64,000 nucleotides of DNA, from positions 13,355,511 to 13,419,510 of the forward strand of contig NW_004454193.1 of the NCBI RefSeq assembly GCF_000283155.1, written 5' to 3'. Shown here piece by piece: positions 1 through 10,420 of the stretch; position 1 is the stretch's first letter, and each line of letters begins with the position of its first letter. Made by a program: the position numbers and the translations under genes. The stretch is from Ceratotherium simum simum (Eukaryota; Chordata; Mammalia; Perissodactyla; Rhinocerotidae). The notes beneath the pieces are model-generated. The model saw only the letters and a program-made list of their open reading frames with translations, searched no databases and was not told the DNA's origin.

Positions 1-490
1 AGAAAACACTTTATTTCTAATGCTGGTGACCATATGGTACAGAAAAACATAGCCATTAACCCATGTTCATATTGCTACTCTGCCTTTTCGCAACTGTGTG
101 TCTGTGGAGAAGTTATCTTATATGAAATCTGAGTTTCCTCATTTACAATGTGTAGACTTAGCTTCTTCTTTGAAATATAGTTGTGAGTGCTGAATGAAAA
201 AAAATTACACCGGAGAAAACATTAGATATTTTTAAAAGGTTAATTTCTTTCCTCCTCTCATTCTTTTTTTCCCTCGGTCCCTGAACTTGTAGGAGAGTGA
301 ATAACTTGCCTGTTATTTCTTTAGGTAAGTGGGGAGGTGACTTTTCATAACTTAGCTGCAGCTCGCTTTTCTAAATTCACATAAGAGTTATGCTGCTCTA
401 ATGGTAGGGGAAATATCCATCACAAAGGAAATCCACAACAGTATGGATTGGAATTTCCACTGGGGAAAATGATTTCAATTTATGCTTAGG
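1..490. other. Unassigned unique sequence
   Basis: AT-rich stretch with no repeat family, open frame or RNA gene that I recognise. Confidence 0.4.
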
Positions 491-945
491 TCAGCAAAGC
501 CTTACACATTTAGTCCGGCTTCCCTGGTAACAGAACCTGAGACAAAGTCTTCTATGAGAGTGCTTTGCCAGGGAGTGTGGTCCCACAGACCAGGGGTGAG
601 AGGTAGCTGGAAGGAGGGAAAGACAATCCAAGCAACTTCCTGGGGAGCATAAGAAATTCATTTCCGGATTATCCTTTTTATTGGCAGATGGGGTGTAGGA
701 GCTCCTTTTCCCCATTGGTGGAGGTTTTACTCCATGTTGTTTCAACTTTCCACATTTCTGGTTTGTTAGCACAAATATGAGGACCACGGAGGTTCCTGTG
801 ACATTCCACACTGCAGTGACAACAGAGACGGTTTAGGAGGCAGAAGACATCTGCATGAACTTGATCAGAGACCACAGCACTGCCTACTCCAATAGCAGCT
901 GGTGTAAGAGAGGTGAGGCCAAGAGGATCTTGAGACATGTGTAAG
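491..945 (-). repeat. Possible old LTR fragment (uncertain)
   Basis: This block is less AT-rich than its surroundings. On the minus strand its end (about 570-500) reads CTTTGTCTCAGGTTCTGTTA, which resembles the 3' end of ERVL/MaLR-type LTRs. Two overlapping minus-strand open frames (86 and 106 codons) lie here but show no domain. I see no TG...CA boundaries or target duplication, so the assignment is weak. It could equally be unique sequence. Confidence 0.25.
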
Positions 946-974
946 CGGTATTCATCATAGTGTGGATTTCAAGA

Positions 975-1110
975 TTTATTCATCAATATATTAGTACAAT
1001 CTGTAGATGCTTACTAAGGTTCTAACATATGCCAGTGCTGTGGTGTGCTCTGGGATTAATGCGCTAACCAAGAGAGAGCCAGCTTTTGCTCCATCTTACA
1101 ATCTAGGAAA
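975..1110 (-). repeat. L2-like LINE remnant
   Basis: A diverged run (ATTCATCAATATATTAGTAC, then GCCAGTGCTGTGGTGTGCTC) follows the pattern of the antisense L2 3' end: ATTCATTCA, TATTGAGC, then a GCCAGGCACTGT-like motif. Heavily decayed. Confidence 0.4.
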
Positions 1111-1822
1111 AGGCAAATAGTTGATATTTGACACTAATGGGGTAAAATGTTGGCAGGAGGTCAGGGGCCTTCCTTCCACTGCTAATCACTATGCAAATGG
1201 ATCATAAATATCAAAGTATCATTATTATGTACAAAAGACGTTTCTTAGGACATCATCTTGGGAAAGAAACGGTAGGTACAAAATTGAGTAGAAAAAGAAA
1301 CCTAAGAAGCAATCATTGGAAGAAAAAATAAGCCATATCAAGCAGTGATTCTGTGGCCTGGCTCCAGCTGATAGACTGTTGAATCTCTAGCCAGGCTCTT
1401 CCAATGCAAGATTTTTCCTCTGCAAGCAGGTCACTTTTTTTTCAAGATAGCTTCATGTCCTTTCCTTGATTCAGACTTTTGTATGGTTTACTACTGCCAA
1501 TATCACTTTTAGCCTGGGCCTGGGGGCTTCTGTCCTCAACTAGGAACCTTCTCCCTGGTGGTGATTTACCCTACTTTTGCCACGTGTTCACTGCACCAGC
1601 TGTTCACTATCTGGCCGATCTGCTGCGCCCTCATGGTGTGGTATGAACTTGGCCTTTTCTCTCTACCATCTGGCTTGAGGAACAGCTTCCTTGACTCTGT
1701 GCTGGTGACAAGATTGACTCTGGAACTGTTCAATTGCCTTGCCTTCCTTCTGCAGTCTCAATTGTCTGTCAGAATAATGATGGTGATGTAAGCCAAAATT
1801 GACACTGAATTTATTTTGAATT
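1111..1822. other. Unassigned unique sequence
   Basis: No repeat recognised. A 77-codon plus-strand open frame at 1558-1791 has no recognisable domain or splice context and is treated as chance. Confidence 0.35.
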
Positions 1823-1990
1823 GGGCCTTTTATATGCCTTGCCTCATTCACTCCTCACAACTAATCTGCCAGGTATGTACTATCATTTCCACCATTCTCC
1901 TGAGGAGTAAACCGACATAGATAAAACGTCTAGTCAGTGGACACACATGGGGCCAAGATCTGACATTTGCTCTATGGACTCAAGGGCCAT
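1823..1990 (+). repeat. MIR SINE fragment
   Basis: Contains the MIR core order: GCCTCATTCACTCCTCACAA, then AGGTATGTACTATCATTTCC, then GAGGAGTAAACCGA. This is the usual ctcatttaatcctcacaa / aggtactatt / gaggaaactga series. Only the central part survives, strongly diverged. Confidence 0.55.
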
Positions 1991-2815
1991 ATTGCCACTT
2001 CCATGGATTTTTAGGCCTTAAGTGCCTGGTGGAATTACATCTTAACATAGGGCTGGGAGCATTCTTCCTGATTGTGGAGCCATATTCTATTTCTCTTTCT
2101 CCCTCTGCAGTGTTGAAACAATCCCAGGGAGGCTAAAATGATATTCTACCCTCTCTCACAAGTCCATCTCCTCACCCTCCCCCCCATTTTGATTTTCTCC
2201 CTAGTTTTTATCCAAAGTTATAACTGTTCCTCTTTGGGGGTTTCACTTCATAATAATTCATTCCTTTCCATATGGAAACTTATAGGCTATTTAACTATAA
2301 TGCCTCTTTGCATATGACCTAATGTGATGTTAGGAGAAATTATGGAGAACTTGGAAGTAAAATAAAAGTTTGACTACATGCTCCTTCACGTTCATAGTGG
2401 ATAGGGTTTAACAGGCCCATCCAAGGATTGTTTGACTCCCTAGGAAAAAGTACCTTTGTTTGACTTTGCTATTTGTTACAGATACGGTAAAGTTATATGT
2501 CAACATACAGAGTTCTGTCTAGTAGAAAAGATAACCCAACTACTATAATATTTTGCCCTGAAAGACAAGAGGCAGCTTTGTATATAATGTAGCAAATTTA
2601 TTCTGACATAGTTTTATTCTTCTTAAGTGATTTTGCTGGAGGTCTAGATAAACTCTTTTTCCTTAAATTCTGTGAGAACCATCTTTACCATTTTACTGAT
2701 CCCTTCATTAATTAATGAGTTGAGTAAAATCTTTGAAATGTGTTCATTCCATATTTGTATAGTAATCATGTTTTTAACCTTTGGAAAATTCTACCTTAAC
2801 AACGGTTACTTTAAC
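1991..2815. other. Unassigned unique sequence
   Basis: AT-rich, with no recognisable repeat, gene or RNA feature. Confidence 0.35.
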
Positions 2816-2819
2816 ATTC

Positions 2820-2990
2820 TTTAGTCTCTCATTCATGCATTTGTTCAATCATTCATTTTTACAAATATTTCTTATGTGCCTGATGCTGGGTCTGGTAATA
2901 CCAGACTTGAGTGATTAGAATACAACGATGAACAAAACAGAGTAAGTCCCAGTTTTCATGAAGCCGAGAAGGGAGACTGCAACCTGGAGG
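2820..2990 (-). repeat. L2 LINE 3' end
   Basis: The plus strand reads the reverse complement of the L2 tail: CATTCATTTTTACAAATATT, CTTATGTGCCTGATGCTGGG, then ACAACGATGAACAAAACAGA and a decayed TCATGAAGC segment. The element is therefore on the minus strand and 5'-truncated, as is typical of L2 copies. Confidence 0.65.
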
Positions 2991-3009
2991 ACAATATAAA
3001 AAAGCAGGA

Positions 3010-3232
3010 ACATTTATTTAGAGCTATGGGTCTCATTGTTGCATAAATATCACCTTGGAAGCTTATTAAGCTTAATAATCAGGTAATTTCCAGGTTGTCA
3101 ACCATGGGTATTCTAATTCTATAAATCTTTTATTGGTTCCAGTTTAACCTGCACTTTAACCTGCACTCCTTTTAACCTGCACTTTAGGCAATTCTGATGC
3201 ACTTGGTCTTGGGAACATATTTTGAGAAAAAA
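3010..3232 (+). mobile_element. MER5-like hAT-Charlie DNA transposon
   Basis: Diverged non-autonomous hAT element. ATCACCTTGGAAGCTTATTA matches the MER5 atcacctggagggcttgtta segment, and CAATTCTGATGCACTTGG with TTTTGAGAAA matches its 3' part. A local triplication of a 12-mer (3143-3182) lies inside it. Terminal repeats are not clear. Confidence 0.6.
3143..3182 (+). repeat. Three copies of TTTAACCTGCAC
   Basis: The 12-mer TTTAACCTGCAC occurs at 3143-3154, immediately again at 3155-3166, and after a 4-base TCCT spacer at 3171-3182. The copies are identical, so this looks like a fairly recent short tandem duplication inside an old hAT copy. Confidence 0.9.
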
Positions 3233-4372
3233 AAAATCTTGGATTTTCACATATCTTGAATGTCTGCATTCCTCTATTTCGTCCCAGTGCAAATTATCAA
3301 ATCACAACCACACATAAATAAAGAAATAAAGTCATACCAGTGAACCTGAATTCCAGGATTTTATTCTTTGTTTTTGTCCCCCACTCCCACAAATATTAGA
3401 AATGTAACCTTCAGAAAGTTACATTCCATCTCATCTCTGGGCTTCGGCTATGTCATTCTTAAAAGAGCAGATTAGACCCGATGAGAGCTAATGTTTGTTC
3501 CAGCTCTAAATTTTAGCGACAAAGCAAAAGTTAAACATATAAATGTCATTTCATGATCCAATATTCGTTATGCATAAGTTAATTTGTTAATATTAGAGTT
3601 CATTAGTGAATAACAGAATTAATTAATGCAACAGAGATTATGAACTTGTACCAAATTTTGTTTGGTTTTGTTTTATAAGATATGCAATAAATCAGATCTT
3701 ACACCGGTTAACATTTTGTTGCTGATCTTTCTTGCAATATTGCCTAATGAAAAACACCTAATTAACATGCTTCTAGTAATTTACTGAACCATATCCCTGG
3801 CACTTAAAATCGACACTCACAAAATAGCTGGAACCATGAGGCATGGGCATGTCCATGATTTCCAATCTTCAGGGAGGATTGTGAATTACACATAGTGTCT
3901 AATGAATTATTTATAATGGTAATAAATGAGCTGAAACATGCATACCAGCCATGGGGAAGAGTGAACTGTGATAGCACTTGGAGCGTTGGTCAAAATCTGG
4001 CTGCCAGGACTACATTTTACTTTGCAGTTATGTGTAAGCAATTTGTGGCTTATTCAGCCTTCAATCTTTTAAGAAATAAAAACTTAAGACAGACCTTCTC
4101 AATTAATTTCCTCTGAGTCTGTGATCACTGGTATTTTGTGAAAAGAATACTGTCTTCTCCAATGTTCTCCACTTATTCTATCCATCACATTTCTTTTTCT
4201 TAATATATTTGACATGATTTGTTCCTGCAATTGACAGATGGGAAACTAAAAGTTGTTACATGTTGGATCTCTAGATAGACATTTTTTTACATAATAATTA
4301 TTTTTCTTGCTCTATGAACTGATATACAAAGAAAATATAAAATAGTATCATCTCTACTGTAAACTCTTCCAT
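3233..4372. other. Unassigned unique AT-rich sequence
   Basis: No repeat family recognised. A 73-codon plus-strand frame at 3895-4116 has no domain and no supporting context. Confidence 0.35.
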
Positions 4373-4460
4373 TAGATCAAAAGCTCATTGAGGACAGAAA
4401 CTAAGATTCATCTTCATATACTCCAATAAAACCTTGCACCTGCTCTGTTCCATGGTGCAC
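4373..4460 (+). repeat. L2 LINE 3' fragment, sense
   Basis: AGATCAAAAGCTCATTGAGG, then ACAGAAACTAAG, parallels the sense L2 segment (tagaatgtaagctccatgagggcagggat). Short and diverged. Confidence 0.45.
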
Positions 4461-4464
4461 ACTT

Positions 4465-4620
4465 ATTATCCTGCAAATTTATTGAACACATTGAGAAAAA
4501 ATGCCTGGCACTTATCTAAACAATGAAGATGCAGCATCATGTAAGGTAGAAAAGGTCACTCCTTTGATGCAGTTAATATTCTAGTGGCACAGAATTAATG
4601 TTGAATAATAAGAGCAATTC
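4465..4620 (-). repeat. L2 LINE remnant, antisense
   Basis: CAAATTTATTGAACACATTG, GCCTGGCACTTATCTAAACA and TTAATATTCTAGTGGCACAG follow the antisense L2 3' UTR order. Low similarity, so the boundaries are approximate. Confidence 0.45.
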
Positions 4621-4837
4621 TAACAATAAATCTTACTTATATCCTGAGAACTAAAGGAAACGCCAAATGTCCTATTCTTTTCTTCCGTAGTCCTTTCCCA
4701 GTGTCTTCCTTAGGATCTGACTAAATATTCCTTTTTCTGCTCATAATGAGCTGTTTTTCTTAAGTGCATTTACCCTTTCTCATACCCATTTAAAAAAGAA
4801 ATCTATAAATTCTTCAAACATGTATGTACGTATGCAT

Positions 4838-4838
<1 letters not shown>

Positions 4839-4882
<44 letters not shown>
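4839..4882 (+). repeat. (TATC)11 tetranucleotide microsatellite
   Basis: Uninterrupted TATC/ATCT repeat of 44 bases, eleven units, preceded by GTATGCATT and followed by TCTATATT. Perfect runs of this length are usually length-polymorphic. Confidence 0.97.
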
Positions 4883-4883
<1 letters not shown>

Positions 4884-4904
4884 CTATATTTTCCCTACTG
4901 CCAT

Positions 4905-5377
4905 GGACTAGCCCACTATGCCATGGGATGGGGATATAATTGAAGATAAATCAGATATAGTCCCTATCCTCAAAATAGGGAGATATTTGGAAGAAGTGAT
5001 CCCAGAAGAGGAAATAGCCGTGTAACAGCCTAAGAGCAAAATCATAATATGCAATATATCCAGGAAATTAGATTGCACTTTGGAAAGATTTCAGTGTATC
5101 AGCTTTGGGGGTCAGGGGAGATTTAAAGGGCTTTTGGACCATAAGAGGACCGTGTTAGAGTCACCCGAGAGCCCTGAAGAATTTGTACAAGGGAAGGGCA
5201 AAATCACATTTACGTTTTTTAAGAATTGCTGGTCTGCAATATTTGAGAGTGGGTAAGAAGTGGGCAAGACTGGAGATAAGAGTGTCCAGTTAGGAACCCA
5301 TTGTAAGAGTACACGTGAGAGATGATGGTGACCTGGACCAAGAAAGTTCACTGGAGAGAAATAGTAGGTAGATACAA
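4905..5377 (-). repeat. L2 LINE, antisense, first half
   Basis: Long antisense L2 copy. ACTATGCCATGGGATGGGGA, then TAGTCCCTATCCTCAAAATA, corresponds to the L2 tail region. Further in, AAATCACATTTACGTTTTTT, TCTGCAATATTTGAGAGTGG and AGAGATGATGGTGACCTGGA follow the internal L2 order. The copy is interrupted by the L1 insertion at 5386-5736 and resumes at 5745. Confidence 0.6.
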
Positions 5378-5744
5378 CCAGAGAATTTTTTTTATTCTGG
5401 TAAAATATCCAACATGAAATTTACCATTTTAACCATGTTTAGGTGTACAATTAAGTGGCATTAACATTCAAATTGTTGTGCAACCATCATCATCATCTAT
5501 CTCCAGAAATTTTTCATCTTCTCAAACTGATACTTTGTATCCATTAAGCAATAGCTCCCCATTGACTTCCCCCAGCCCCTGGCAACCATCATTCTACTTT
5601 CTGTCTCTATGATTACTCTAGAAACCTCACATAAGAGGAATCATACAGTATTTGTCCTTTTGTATCTGGTTTATTTCATTTAGTGTAATGTCATCCAGGA
5701 TCATCCATGTTGTAGCATGTGTCATAATTTCATGAGCCAGAGAA
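5378..5744 (-). mobile_element. L1M 3' UTR insertion with 8-bp target duplication
   Basis: 5'-truncated L1 on the minus strand. On the plus strand it opens with a T-run at 5386 (the reverse of its polyA), then AAATTTACCATTTTAACCAT, TTCAAATTGTTGTGCAACCA and CCCAGCCCCTGGCAACCATC, a well-known mammalian L1M 3'-UTR stretch. CCAGAGAA at 5378-5385 is repeated at 5737-5744, marking the target duplication in the host L2. About 350 bases long, with no ORF2 portion. Confidence 0.85.
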
Positions 5745-6000
5745 GATTTCCAAGTTAGAGTCAACAGGAATTGACTATTAATCCAATATGGAGGTTGCGA
5801 AAGAGAATGAAGGAAATATAATGCCCAATTTTATGGCTTGAGAATCTAGGAGATCAGTGGTGTCATTCGAAGAGCTAGGGTACAAAGGAGACAGGGATAT
5901 TTTCCTTCCTAAGAATGCAAACCAGTAGGGCCTGGTTTCTCCACGACCCTGTGAATGGTAGAAGCAATCAGCATCTGGCAGTGTCTTGTGTCTGTAAGGG
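5745..6000 (-). repeat. L2 LINE, antisense, second half
   Basis: Continuation of the L2 copy beyond the L1 insertion. ACAGGAATTGACTATTAATC and AGAATCTAGGAGATCAGTGG, along with a GAGAGAATGAAGG-like stretch, match in order the part of antisense L2 that should follow 5377. Too diverged to fix the end. Confidence 0.45.
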
Positions 6001-6450
6001 AAAGTTTTCTTGTTCCCCAGTGACTCAATGGCTGAACAGAGAACTGTAATCACAGAAGTCCTTTTGCAAATATTTGAGCACAATTTATCCATTATATTAA
6101 GGAATTTTTTTTAGGTAAGTTGGACAGTTTACATATAGATGTGGTCTTGGTGACCCCCAAAAAGTGTAAGAGAGTATTTTGTAGCCAAACTGATACCCTT
6201 AAGATGGCTTGTAATCCTTTTTTTATTAGCTCTCCCTGAAAGATTAAATCAATGAATAAATAACCTAATGAATAAATGCGTATTCATGGAACGTGAAGAC
6301 AAATCTTGTGAGGATTAAGTTTGAAATAGGAAGCAAGAGGTACTCATGTGGTGTCATAGATTCTAGGGTCTGCATCCTTCCTCAATAACAAATCTGAGTG
6401 TAATTTCTGTATCAATATAAGTTGATCCCCAAGTTGTATTTTTCAAGAAA
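6001..6450. other. Unassigned unique sequence
   Basis: Nothing recognised. Includes the tail of a chance 104-codon minus-strand frame at 5778-6092. Confidence 0.35.
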
Positions 6451-6454
6451 GAAT

Positions 6455-6735
6455 TGAAGGTACAGCAGAGTGTGCCCAGTATACTACCAATTGTAAAAAA
6501 GAAAAGAAAAAAAAAGAAAGAAGAAGGAAAAATATGTTTGCTTGTAAGTGTTTAATTTTCTCTAAAGGGTACTCAAGAAATCGATAACAGTGGTTGCCTC
6601 CAGGTAGGGAAACTGGTTATCTGGAGTACAGCAATGGAGGCTAACTTTTTCCTATATAACTTTTTGTGCTTTGTGAATTTTGATCCACGATAACATATTT
6701 GTTACCAATTCAAAAATAAAATAAAAATACGTCTG
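6455..6735 (+). repeat. Ancient LINE-like 3' end
   Basis: Purine-rich run at 6495-6530, then TACTCAAGAAATCGATAACA, GTGGTTGCCTCCAGGTAGGG, and ACTTTTTGTGCTTTGTGAAT ending in TTCAAAAATAAAATAAAAA. This pattern is common at the sense 3' ends of old mammalian L1-type copies. The subfamily is not certain. Confidence 0.45.
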
Positions 6736-7095
6736 GCTAAAAGACTGATATACAAGTCAAGTCATTTGAGGGTGTGCTAGTTTTCAAAGCAGCAGGGGCA
6801 CTTACATTTCCCCTGGGGTCTTTCATACCTCCTTTCTCTTCCTTTCAGATGTCACCAGTGAATTTTTCTCTTCCATTGATTAGTACCAGATGGACTCATA
6901 TGGTGCATGCTGCATTTGGGGTTTGTTTTCATCCCCTTTCCCCAAACCTTTCCACATACTAATAAAACTTCAGTACCTCCTCACTTCTTATCCAGAAGTT
7001 TCCAGAGGCCAATTAGACAAAGATCTCCTTCCAAAAATTTAAGCCCTTCTGATAAAGGGAAAAAAAAAGCAAACCCTACAATTGATTACATAAGG
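6736..7095. other. Unassigned unique sequence
   Basis: Two overlapping plus-strand frames (6774-6962 and 6907-7224) carry no domain. No repeat recognised. Confidence 0.3.
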
Positions 7096-7400
7096 CATCA
7101 AATATATATATTGAGTGCCTACTGGGCATGGCTGAGTAATTTACATTTATGGTGGGAGTTATGTTTTACTTACCTTGAAAACAGATCAATAACAGATAGA
7201 ACGAAGAAAATGAGCATTTGTTAAGCCACTATATATGTGAGACTTTGAGACAAGGGCTTTTATGTATTAATTCATTTAATCCCCCCAAACCCATGTGAGA
7301 GAGGTATTTTTATTAGTCTTGTTTAACAACTGAGAAAACAGATAAGAGATATTAAATAACTCATCCATGCATCCAATCCCTCTGACTCCAAGACTTTTTC
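7096..7400 (+). repeat. MIR SINE fragments
   Basis: Two MIR-like blocks. At 7096-7152, TATATTGAGTGCCTACTGGG. At 7208-7400, GAGCATTTGTTAAGCCACTA, TATGTATTAATTCATTTAAT, ATGTGAGAGAGGTATTTTTA, then AACTGAGAAAACAG and ATTAAATAACTCATCC. The second block preserves most of the MIR core in order and in sense. Confidence 0.6.
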
Positions 7401-7775
7401 TACCAAACACCTGTAGAACTATAAAAAATGGTGTAAAAATAGTAAAAATTGAAAAGCTCATTTCTTTGTTTTTGCCTTGTTGGATTAATCCGATGCAGCA
7501 AAATGTCACTGCCAAAAGCAAGGTGTATTTTATAAAATGTCTTAATCTGTTTATTCATCACTTAAGGGTACATTAGAGAAACTGGGAACTTGATCTTTAT
7601 TTGACTACTAACAGATGTTTTTACTAAGAAACATGTAATTGAGCACTTCGGGGCAATTATTTTAAAATATGATACCTTTCCAATAACTTTCCATGTGGTT
7701 CTCTGAAATTAAGACACATTTCATGTTGACTCATCAAAGAGAACCATGCCCCCTCTTTTGAGACAATCCTACCTC
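7401..7775. other. Unassigned unique sequence
   Basis: No recognisable repeat or gene. Confidence 0.35.
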
Positions 7776-7990
7776 AAAAGTACAGTTTTCAGGCTGGCCC
7801 CGTGGCTTAGCGGTTAAGTGCGCATGCTCCGCTGCTGGCGGCCCGGGTTTGGATCCCGGGCGTGCACCAACACACTACTTCTCTGGCTATGCCGAGACCA
7901 CGTCCCACATACAGCAACTAGAAGGATGTGCAGCTATGACATACAACTATCTACTGGGGCTTTTGGGGGGAAAAAAAAGTAAAGTTTTCA
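7776..7990 (+). mobile_element. ERE1-type equine tRNA-derived SINE
   Basis: Starts at 7792 with GGCTGGCCCCGTGGCTTAGC. The tRNA-like head has an A-box-like TGGCTTAGCGG and a B-box-like GGTTTGGATCC, followed by the ERE1 body (CAACTAGAAGGATGTGCAGC, ACAACTATCTACTGGGGC) and a short A tail. It lacks the GAGGAAGATTGGC tail module found in other copies here. The target duplication AAAAGTACAGTTTTCA at 7776-7791 versus 7975-7990 differs at 1 of 16 bases. Open frames across it are SINE-derived. Confidence 0.95.
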
Positions 7991-8249
7991 ATTGCCAGCC
8001 CACTACGAAGAGGAAGAAGGGCAGGCCTCCTGTATATTCAGAACCGTCTGTCACCAGATCTGGAGCAGCTTTTTGAGGCTTTTTAAGCTTCTCTCTACTG
8101 TTTCCTTTCCTTACATCCAGGAGATTATTGCGTTCATAAAGCATTTTTCTCCTTTTCAGAAGTTCCAGAATCCTAAAGTACATCTGTATCAGGTAAGATT
8201 GTAAAAGACAATTTAAATAGTCAGTGTGCAATTACTTGATTTCTTCAAA
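7991..8249. other. Unassigned unique sequence
   Basis: Short unique stretch between the ERE and the downstream L2. Nothing recognised. Confidence 0.35.
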
Positions 8250-8650
8250 TATGCTCTGCTCTAACATACCTTTTTGCCTTTCCATCTGCAATTCCCTCTA
8301 CCTAGCTTACTGCTGCCTTGCTCACCCACCCCATCATCTCTTGTCAATCTACTCATTCTTCAGGGTCCATTTCATCATTGTCTTTTCTCTGAAACATGCC
8401 CTGACTCCACCCCACCCCCTAGGCAGAGTTATGTATCTCCCCATTGTGACCATACTGAACATTATGAAAATCTCTCTTATAACAGTCATTTTCCACATTA
8501 GTTTACCATCTCTCCTCCTCTAGACTAGTGCTGTTCACAAACTGCTGTACATACCCACACAGGGCTAAAGCTCTGTTATTAAAAAAGTAATCTGTACTTA
8601 GCACAGTGCCTCATTCAATGTTTGAATACATTTTTGGGAAATGAATAAAA
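8250..8650 (+). repeat. L2 LINE 3' UTR, sense
   Basis: Follows the sense L2 order: TTTTTGCCTTTCCATCTGCA, TTCAGGGTCCATTTCATCAT, GAAACATGCCCTGACTCCAC, then CTTAGCACAGTGCCTCATTC and a GTTTGAATACATTTTTGGGA-type end. The open frames at 8224-8523 and 8274-8501 are chance frames in this pyrimidine-rich L2. Confidence 0.6.
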
Positions 8651-8674
8651 ATAGAATTGTTTTTTATTAGAGCA

Positions 8675-8756
8675 ACAGAGATTTATTGAGCCACTACTGT
8701 GTGCAGACCACTGTGCTGGGTGCAGTCTGTGCCCAAGACACACAATCTGAACAGGA
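8675..8756 (-). repeat. L2 LINE tail, antisense
   Basis: AGATTTATTGAGCCACTACT, GTGTGCAGACCACTGTGCTG, then GGTGCAGTCTGTGCCC is the antisense L2 tail pattern. Confidence 0.55.
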
Positions 8757-8972
8757 GGAGGTCAAGAGCATGGGCTGTAGAACCGTCTAGACCTACCCCC
8801 ACCACTCACACACTCAGATGTGTGGCAAATTAATTAACCCCATTATACAGCGGTTCCTCGTGAGGAAAGTGAGGAAAATAGTATTCTAACTCCATATAGT
8901 TGCCCTGTGTATTCAATGAGATAAACGTATATTAGACATTTACTAATTGACTTGGAACACAATAAGCATTAA
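8757..8972 (-). repeat. MIR SINE, antisense
   Basis: AGAGCATGGGCTGTAGAACC, TGTGGCAAATTAATTAACCC, AAGTGAGGAAAATAGTATTC, ATTCAATGAGATAAACGTAT and AACACAATAAGCATTAA give nearly the full MIR in reverse orientation. Confidence 0.65.
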
Positions 8973-9950
8973 GGACCCTACTGCCATTTGGGAACACAAG
9001 ATAGAAACAAAGACTTTAGAAAGCAATTATTTTTCTTTGCATCATCTACATTCCTCAAGTTACAGGCCAAATTTCTCCTGCTGGTGGTGGTGGGAGGGAA
9101 GCTAAAAGTGAGGACAGGAGCCGGGGAAAGCAGAGTGCCTTCGTTCACCAAATCCTCTCTTCTGCTATGCTAACCCATTCTCCTGAGAGTAACAACTGCT
9201 CCTCATGCTCTTTTTAGATGGCTGTTGATGTTGTGTCTCTTTCCTCCTGCAGGATCCTAGGTCTTTAGGTAAAAGTTACTATTATTGGTTGTTCATATAG
9301 CTTAGGTCCTCTGGTAGCCTAGAAAGATAACTGAGAAAACTATTCAGAAGGTCCTGGCTGGACATCACCTTTTCTTTCCATTCTTTTGGGAAAGAAATGG
9401 CATGTAGGTAATTGCAGCCCAAATCCACCCTGATTAAATGCCTCAAGATGTTAACTGGGTATTCAAGGAGTCCATCCTAATCTTTTCTTATATATAAATC
9501 CATGATTACCTTGTTTCCTTAAAAAAGAATTTTTGAAACATCTGGCATTTTCTCTGCATTCACTTGCCCTAAATCAGTGAGACTTCCACGTATCTCTGCT
9601 CCAAAGATCTCCATCTTTTAAAATGGCGCATCATGTGCATCTGAAAACCATGTACTTGGGTAATCATTATTCCCTACTGTGAAAATGTACTTGAAAAATA
9701 ATATGATATTTGCCCAATACCGAATCTCTTTTGCCTCGTATTGTCACATTCAAAACCTCAGCAGCTCGGAGGTTACTGGAGGCTTACAAGTTCTGTGTGC
9801 TTCAGGTAAAGAAACTTAATAGTGGAACACAAAATACACGTGGACAGAAAGTAACGGATGGAATTTTTCACTTCTTCAATTAACTATAATATTTTACTAA
9901 ATCTACAGGACATTTGTTGACTTTATCATTTATTATTATTATTTTTTTTA
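8973..9950. other. Unassigned unique sequence
   Basis: No recognised repeat. Polypyrimidine tracts followed by CAG occur by chance, but there is no convincing exon. Confidence 0.35.
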
Positions 9951-10420
9951 GCAAACCTCACTTTAGGTGTGAGATCGATACAGAATGAACATATAGACAA
10001 CACAACAATCAAAAGGAAAGTATACGTGGAAAATTAAATTTTTGGTTTTTTAAATTCAATACTCCGTGTTCTTAAGTTGATTCCACTTCCTAAAAAAGTT
10101 GATCGATTATCGGATTATCACAAGCATGTGCCCAGTCTGGTGAAAAGGGTTAATTAACGCAGCTAGTTTCCTTTTCCACTGGGAGACCTATTTTAGTTAT
10201 ACGTACAATGTAACTTTAATCACCAAAGAAAAGTGGTGATAAGAGTTTAGATGAATACCAGTTCTCATAAACTGTATAACCCAAACCTTCTAGCAGCACA
10301 AAACAAATTGTCGCTTAGTTAGGTCGATGTATTAGCATTAAAATTTGATCCCTTTTGCACATATATTTCCATCTTTATAATGTACTGGCAATCAATGGAA
10401 TGAAAAATGAAGAAAAGTTT
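9951..10420. other. Repeat-free AT-rich block with dense homeodomain-type sites
   Basis: No transposon signature, yet CpGs are retained in an AT-rich setting, as in GATCGATTATCGGATTATCA at 10101-10120. There is also a perfect 10-base palindrome GTTAATTAAC at 10149-10158, resembling half-site pairs bound by HNF1 and other homeodomain factors. Such a composition is seen in conserved non-coding elements, but conservation cannot be seen from one sequence. This is a candidate only. Confidence 0.25.

Noticed and set aside
491..938. Two overlapping minus-strand frames (86 and 106 codons)
   Set aside because: No domain, no conserved motif, no splice or promoter context, and the frames overlap each other. 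Possibly LTR-derived.
7800..7860. tRNA-like head with A- and B-box motifs
   Set aside because: This is the ERE promoter region, present in nine copies. No cloverleaf with a full acceptor stem is evident, so it is not called as a tRNA gene.
9930..9960. Polypyrimidine run ending in TTTTTTTTAG, like a splice acceptor
   Set aside because: The following sequence has no extended open frame with domain content and no matching donor that would make a credible exon.
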